Positions 6,472 to 9,302 of a DNA stretch of 9,302 nt are shown here, piece after piece (positions within the stretch are counted from its first letter, which is position 1; every line of letters begins with the position of its first letter). The stretch comes from Candidatus Omnitrophota bacterium. Its GTDB lineage: Bacteria; Omnitrophota; Gorgyraeia; Zapsychrales; Fredricksoniimonadaceae. The notes beneath the pieces were generated by a model. That model was not told where the DNA came from. It did no database searches and saw only the letters and a list, made by a program, of their open reading frames with translations. Location: the NCBI GenBank assembly GCA_017987425.1, contig JAGNTT010000070.1, positions 1 to 9,302 on the forward strand, given 5' to 3'. The translations under genes and the position numbers were made by a program.

Positions 6472-7194
6472 GTGATTAATTCTTCCCGATTTCTTAAAGT
6501 AACTTTGACAATCGGTCTTCTTGTGTTAAGTTTTTACCTTCTTTGTGGAGGACTTTGGCGTCCCATATATGTCAGAATTATAGGCGAGAAAACCGTTGCA
6601 GATATTGTTAGTCAATATGGTCCCTCAAGCATGAAGAGATTACTGCCGTTATTAAAAAAGGCCGGATTTAGTTCTTATCCGGAGCGAATTGCAATATTGG
6701 CTTTTAAGGATGAGAGAATTTTAGAGGTTTGGGGATATCAAAATGGCAAGTGGATATTTATTCGTAAATATCCTTTCACCGGATACAGCGGACAACTGGG
6801 GCCAAAATTGAAAAATGGGGATAGGCAAATTCCTGAGGGTGTGTATCCGCTAATCTTTTTAAATCCAAACAGCCAGTTTCATCTTTCAATACAAATTGGA
6901 TATCCCAATTCTTTTGATAAATTAATGGCCATGGAAGATCAACGTAGTGATTTAGGAGGGGACATATTTATTCATGGTAATTCTCTTTCGATCGGATGTA
7001 TACCGGTAGGAGATGAGGCCATAGAAGACCTTTTTATTTTGGTTGAGGCTGTAGGATTAGCCATGTCTCAAGCGATTGTTTCACCGCGAGACTTTAGAAC
7101 AAAAAAAGAATTTCCTGGGATCCACAGTATTGTTTGGGAAGAGCAATTGTACAATAAACTTGCGCAAGAACTTGCCGTTTTTAAGGAAAAATAA
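6472..7194 (+). CDS. YafK/YkuD-family L,D-transpeptidase-fold protein
   Basis: This is a membrane-anchored enzyme of 240 residues with the YkuD catalytic fold, which acts on peptidoglycan in the periplasm. An N-terminal hydrophobic segment (about 9-27) is a signal anchor or signal peptide. The core reads like the YafK branch: YSGQLGPKLKNGDRQIPEG, then LNPNSQFHLSIQIGYPN, and the active site HGNSLSIGC with His168 and catalytic Cys176, followed by VGDEAIEDLF. YkuD enzymes form 3-3 peptidoglycan crosslinks or attach proteins. The YafK subgroup includes DpaA/LdtF, which removes a bound lipoprotein from peptidoglycan, so hydrolysis is possible as well as transfer. It starts with GTG, 120 bases after the TPR gene, and ends with three in-frame stops in a row (7192-7200). 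Its base composition is distinctly AT-richer than its neighbours (sampled 60-base lines 21, 25 and 24 GC, against 29 and 33), suggesting acquisition by transfer. Confidence 0.88.
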   Translation: MINSSRFLKVTLTIGLLVLSFYLLCGGLWRPIYVRIIGEKTVADIVSQYGPSSMKRLLPLLKKAGFSSYPERIAILAFKDERILEVWGYQNGKWIFIRKYPFTGYSGQLGPKLKNGDRQIPEGVYPLIFLNPNSQFHLSIQIGYPNSFDKLMAMEDQRSDLGGDIFIHGNSLSIGCIPVGDEAIEDLFILVEAVGLAMSQAIVSPRDFRTKKEFPGIHSIVWEEQLYNKLAQELAVFKEK

Positions 7195-7210
7195 TAGTAA
7201 AACATAGTGT

Positions 7211-7262
7211 CAGTGACCAGTAACAGTGGTCAGTGAACATCAACAACTGACACTGGTCACTG
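7211..7262. repeat. Inverted repeat between convergent genes
   Basis: CAGTGACCAGT (7211-7221) is the exact reverse complement of ACTGGTCACTG (7252-7262). Inside, CAGT (7224-7227) can pair with ACTG (7246-7249). An alternative small hairpin is TGACCA (7214-7219) with TGGTCA (7227-7232). The 81-base gap is nearly all variations on GTGAC/GTCAC. It could act as a two-way transcription barrier between the converging genes, but there is no U-run on either side, so an intrinsic terminator is not shown. It shares GGTCAC and GTGACC with the repeat at 2156-2234. Confidence 0.75.
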
Positions 7263-7275
7263 GAACTGACCTCTG

Positions 7276-9302
7276 TTAAAGTTTTTCTCTATTAAGTCCG
7301 AAGACAAGTATTTCGTCCCGGCCGGTCATGCTTTTTTGGAGGGAAAGAGGCGAGAATAATTCCAGTCCTTTGCCGTGGAAGAAATACATCTTAGTGAGAA
7401 GCGATTGGGCAAGTTCGGTATCCATCAGCCGGCAGTAGTACTTGGTGTTTTCTTTAAAGAGAACGACGCTGTAGCTCAGATTGTGGTTGGAGAATGTTTT
7501 CTCGACGACTTTGTCTCCGTCGAGATAGACGATGCTGGCGGGAATTCCGCTTCCGTATTTGGGCGACTGAATGGTGATGCGCATGGAGGCCAGATCGAGC
7601 GTAACACCTTCGGTAAAGCCCACCTTGCCGTCGGACTCCTGAATGCTGATCAAGGCTTCACTGTAGCGGTAGGGCGTGCCCATGATCGACCAGAGATATT
7701 CAAAGAACGCCGGTGAATTGGCGGGCGGCAGGCTTTTAATCGCCTGCGGATTTTTATTTAGCTCTTCCATCTTCCGGAAATTCCATTTGGCCACAAACTG
7801 CAGGCCGATGCTTTTTTCCATCAGTTCGGTATAAATCAGAATGTAGGAGGGGGGCGCATCGCCGTGCGTCAATGAAAGCAGCGTCTCCGCTTTGTCGGCG
7901 GGCATAATCCCTTTGAGAAATTCCGATGCGGATTTTCTGTTTTGGGGAACGATAAAATGAAGCAGCGAAACAGCGTCCGATGTTTTCATGCCCGATGACT
8001 CGAGTTGTTCAAGCGCTTTGGTCCCGCCGGTGTTGAGCATGCGCAGGATCCCGGCCGCTTCACGTTCGTCGGATGTCAAAAGCATGTTGGCTACCCAATA
8101 GGCTTCGACATTTTTGGTGATCGTAGCTCCGTCGAAAGTGACTCGTCGGTCCGCCACTGCTTTGATGAAATGTCCCGGGGGCCACCAGCTGGTGATGATG
8201 CTGTCCTGCGGCGTTTTGGTTTTGATATCAAGCAGGGCGTTTTCCCATGTTTCGTTAAAAATGGGATTGAGCAGCGACGGAATTTCGGCATTGATGGAAC
8301 GCACGGGCGCAAAGACCGCGGCAGCCAAAATAATCAGACCGGCAATCCATTCCGCTAGTTTCGGACCAGCATCAGGACGGCTGTTCGGCGCAAGCCATTG
8401 GCGGAGGAAACCTGCGAGCAGGTCGAATCCGACCGAACCCAAAAGAGCGACGGGAATTAGGGCCAGCAGAGTAAAACGTTCAGCACTTAAAGTCAGTTTG
8501 ATATCGGCAAGAAGGGTGACCGTCAAAATAATGAGCGAGAAAATACGGATGCGGTCATGCCGTTTCAAAGCGTCCATCAGGCCCCACACAAGACCGGCAC
8601 CGGCGCACAGCCACCAGAAGAAGTTTCCGGTCATGTGAATGAGCTCTCCCGGCGGGGTCGGTTTCAATTCTCCGACGGCGACGAATAAATTCGGCCACAA
8701 AGACACTTCATTGACGGTGAGTTTCTGCAGACCGCTGAACCCTTCCTGGAAAAGTTTGAGGAAATCGCCTGCGCCGAACAAAATGCTGACCAGCACGAGC
8801 GATCCTGCGAGGATCGCGCCGAAGAGCGCGGCAAATCCTTTCGGAATGAGCGGCCTGTGTTCGCTTTTCTTTTTGCCGGCGTAAGGAATGAATTTCCGGT
8901 CAAGCCACACATTTGCCGCGAGAATCAAAAATCCGCTGACGGTAATAAGGGCGAATGTGAAGCCCCATCCGTGCCAGAACAGGGAATAGACCGTAAAAAG
9001 AACGGAGGCAATGATTCCGTATTTCAGTCCGTCCGCATTGGTTTTGACTTTTTTCAGTGCTTCGAATACAACGGCGAAAATCAGGATCGGAAAAATGAGA
9101 TTATAAGAATCGTCGTCGTTCCAGGCAAATGTGCTGCGTTTGATAAAAATAGGGGCGAGATAAAAATAAAACGCGCCTGCCGCGGTCGCCAGCGGTCCCA
9201 AAGACAAAGTCCGGCAGCACCACAGGAAAGCCGCGAGCGCAATCAGCGAAAGAACGGGGCCTGTGTAACACAGTGCGGTCATGATCGGGGTGCCGGGTTT
9301 GA
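7276..9302 (-). CDS. STT3-like oligosaccharyltransferase homologue, N-terminus missing
   Basis: This is a large multipass membrane protein resembling the STT3/PglB/AglB catalytic subunit that moves glycan from a lipid carrier to protein. The frame is open past the ATG at 9282 to the window edge (KPGTPI precedes it), so the true start and the first acidic DxD motif lie outside. About ten membrane segments are visible, then a soluble C-terminal domain of about 320 residues. Family landmarks in order: IKRSTFAWNDDDSYN, matching the second acidic site (SRSxAGxxDNE in eukaryotes); TVNE (nt 8718-8707), matching the T-I-x-E/SVSE motif of external loop 5; SAERFTLLALIPVAL, matching the conserved Arg-Phe helix; and TSWWPPGHFIKAVADR (WWPPG at nt 8187-8173) where WWDYG is expected. 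The missing Asp normally contacts the acceptor sequon. It converges on the transpeptidase gene. The acceptor is unknown, and exported proteins including pseudopilins are only a guess. A non-OST GT-C glycosyltransferase is the alternative. Confidence 0.8.
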   Translation of the reverse strand, partial: KPGTPIMTALCYTGPVLSLIALAAFLWCCRTLSLGPLATAAGAFYFYLAPIFIKRSTFAWNDDDSYNLIFPILIFAVVFEALKKVKTNADGLKYGIIASVLFTVYSLFWHGWGFTFALITVSGFLILAANVWLDRKFIPYAGKKKSEHRPLIPKGFAALFGAILAGSLVLVSILFGAGDFLKLFQEGFSGLQKLTVNEVSLWPNLFVAVGELKPTPPGELIHMTGNFFWWLCAGAGLVWGLMDALKRHDRIRIFSLIILTVTLLADIKLTLSAERFTLLALIPVALLGSVGFDLLAGFLRQWLAPNSRPDAGPKLAEWIAGLIILAAAVFAPVRSINAEIPSLLNPIFNETWENALLDIKTKTPQDSIITSWWPPGHFIKAVADRRVTFDGATITKNVEAYWVANMLLTSDEREAAGILRMLNTGGTKALEQLESSGMKTSDAVSLLHFIVPQNRKSASEFLKGIMPADKAETLLSLTHGDAPPSYILIYTELMEKSIGLQFVAKWNFRKMEELNKNPQAIKSLPPANSPAFFEYLWSIMGTPYRYSEALISIQESDGKVGFTEGVTLDLASMRITIQSPKYGSGIPASIVYLDGDKVVEKTFSNHNLSYSVVLFKENTKYYCRLMDTELAQSLLTKMYFFHGKGLELFSPLSLQKSMTGRDEILVFGLNREKL

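Noticed and set aside
6472..6560. Lipobox at LLCGG in the transpeptidase-fold protein
   Set aside because: The residue before Cys is Leu, which is unsuitable for lipobox cleavage. A signal anchor is more likely.
7211..7262. CRISPR-like or tandem repeat array
   Set aside because: The repeats are one inverted pair with degenerate internal copies, with no regular spacers.
8005..8884. Plus-strand frames opposite the STT3-like gene
   Set aside because: They are shadows of a well-supported membrane protein on the minus strand, with no domain or ribosome site.

Overview
The window looks like chromosomal DNA of a diderm (Gram-negative-type) bacterium with roughly 50% GC. It carries most of the inner-membrane and pseudopilin part of a type II secretion system (T2SS) or closely related type IV-pilus-like machine. 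The combination of a peptidase-MA-like protease, a compact pseudopilin cluster, a PilM-PilN fusion used as GspL, and a bacterial STT3-like membrane protein reminds me of uncultured lineages such as Omnitrophota. That placement is an impression from gene style, and nothing in the window proves it.

Layout. (1) 1-579: the 3' part of a zinc metallopeptidase of the peptidase-MA-like type, cut by the window start. (2) 592-5490, plus strand: a sigma-70-like promoter and the tightly packed genes gspG, gspI, gspJ, gspK, gspL and gspM. There is no gspH. GspL is built from a PilM-like actin-fold domain and a PilN-like membrane/periplasmic domain, and it keeps signature motifs of both parents. A nested inverted repeat occupies the only large gap in the cluster, between gspJ and gspK. 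(3) 5512-6351: an exported TPR protein closing the cluster, in the place where gspN or a pilotin-like gene might be expected. (4) 6472-7194: an AT-rich gene for a YafK/YkuD-type L,D-transpeptidase-fold enzyme, possibly acquired by transfer. (5) 7211-7262: a second GTCAC-type inverted repeat between convergent genes. (6) 7276-9302, minus strand: a large STT3-like oligosaccharyltransferase homologue, cut at its N-terminus by the window end. It keeps a TVNE motif but has WWPPG where WWDYG is expected.

How they work together. The pseudopilins G, I, J and K would be cleaved by a prepilin peptidase encoded elsewhere and assembled into a periplasmic pseudopilus on a platform of GspL and GspM. The ATPase GspE, platform protein GspF, secretin GspD, GspC and peptidase GspO are not in the window. 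The TPR protein may assist assembly in the periplasm. The transpeptidase-fold enzyme acts on peptidoglycan or its attached proteins. The STT3-like protein, divergently organised, would glycosylate exported proteins if it is active. No stretch above 300 bases lacks a gene. I saw no tRNA, rRNA, CRISPR array or insertion sequence.
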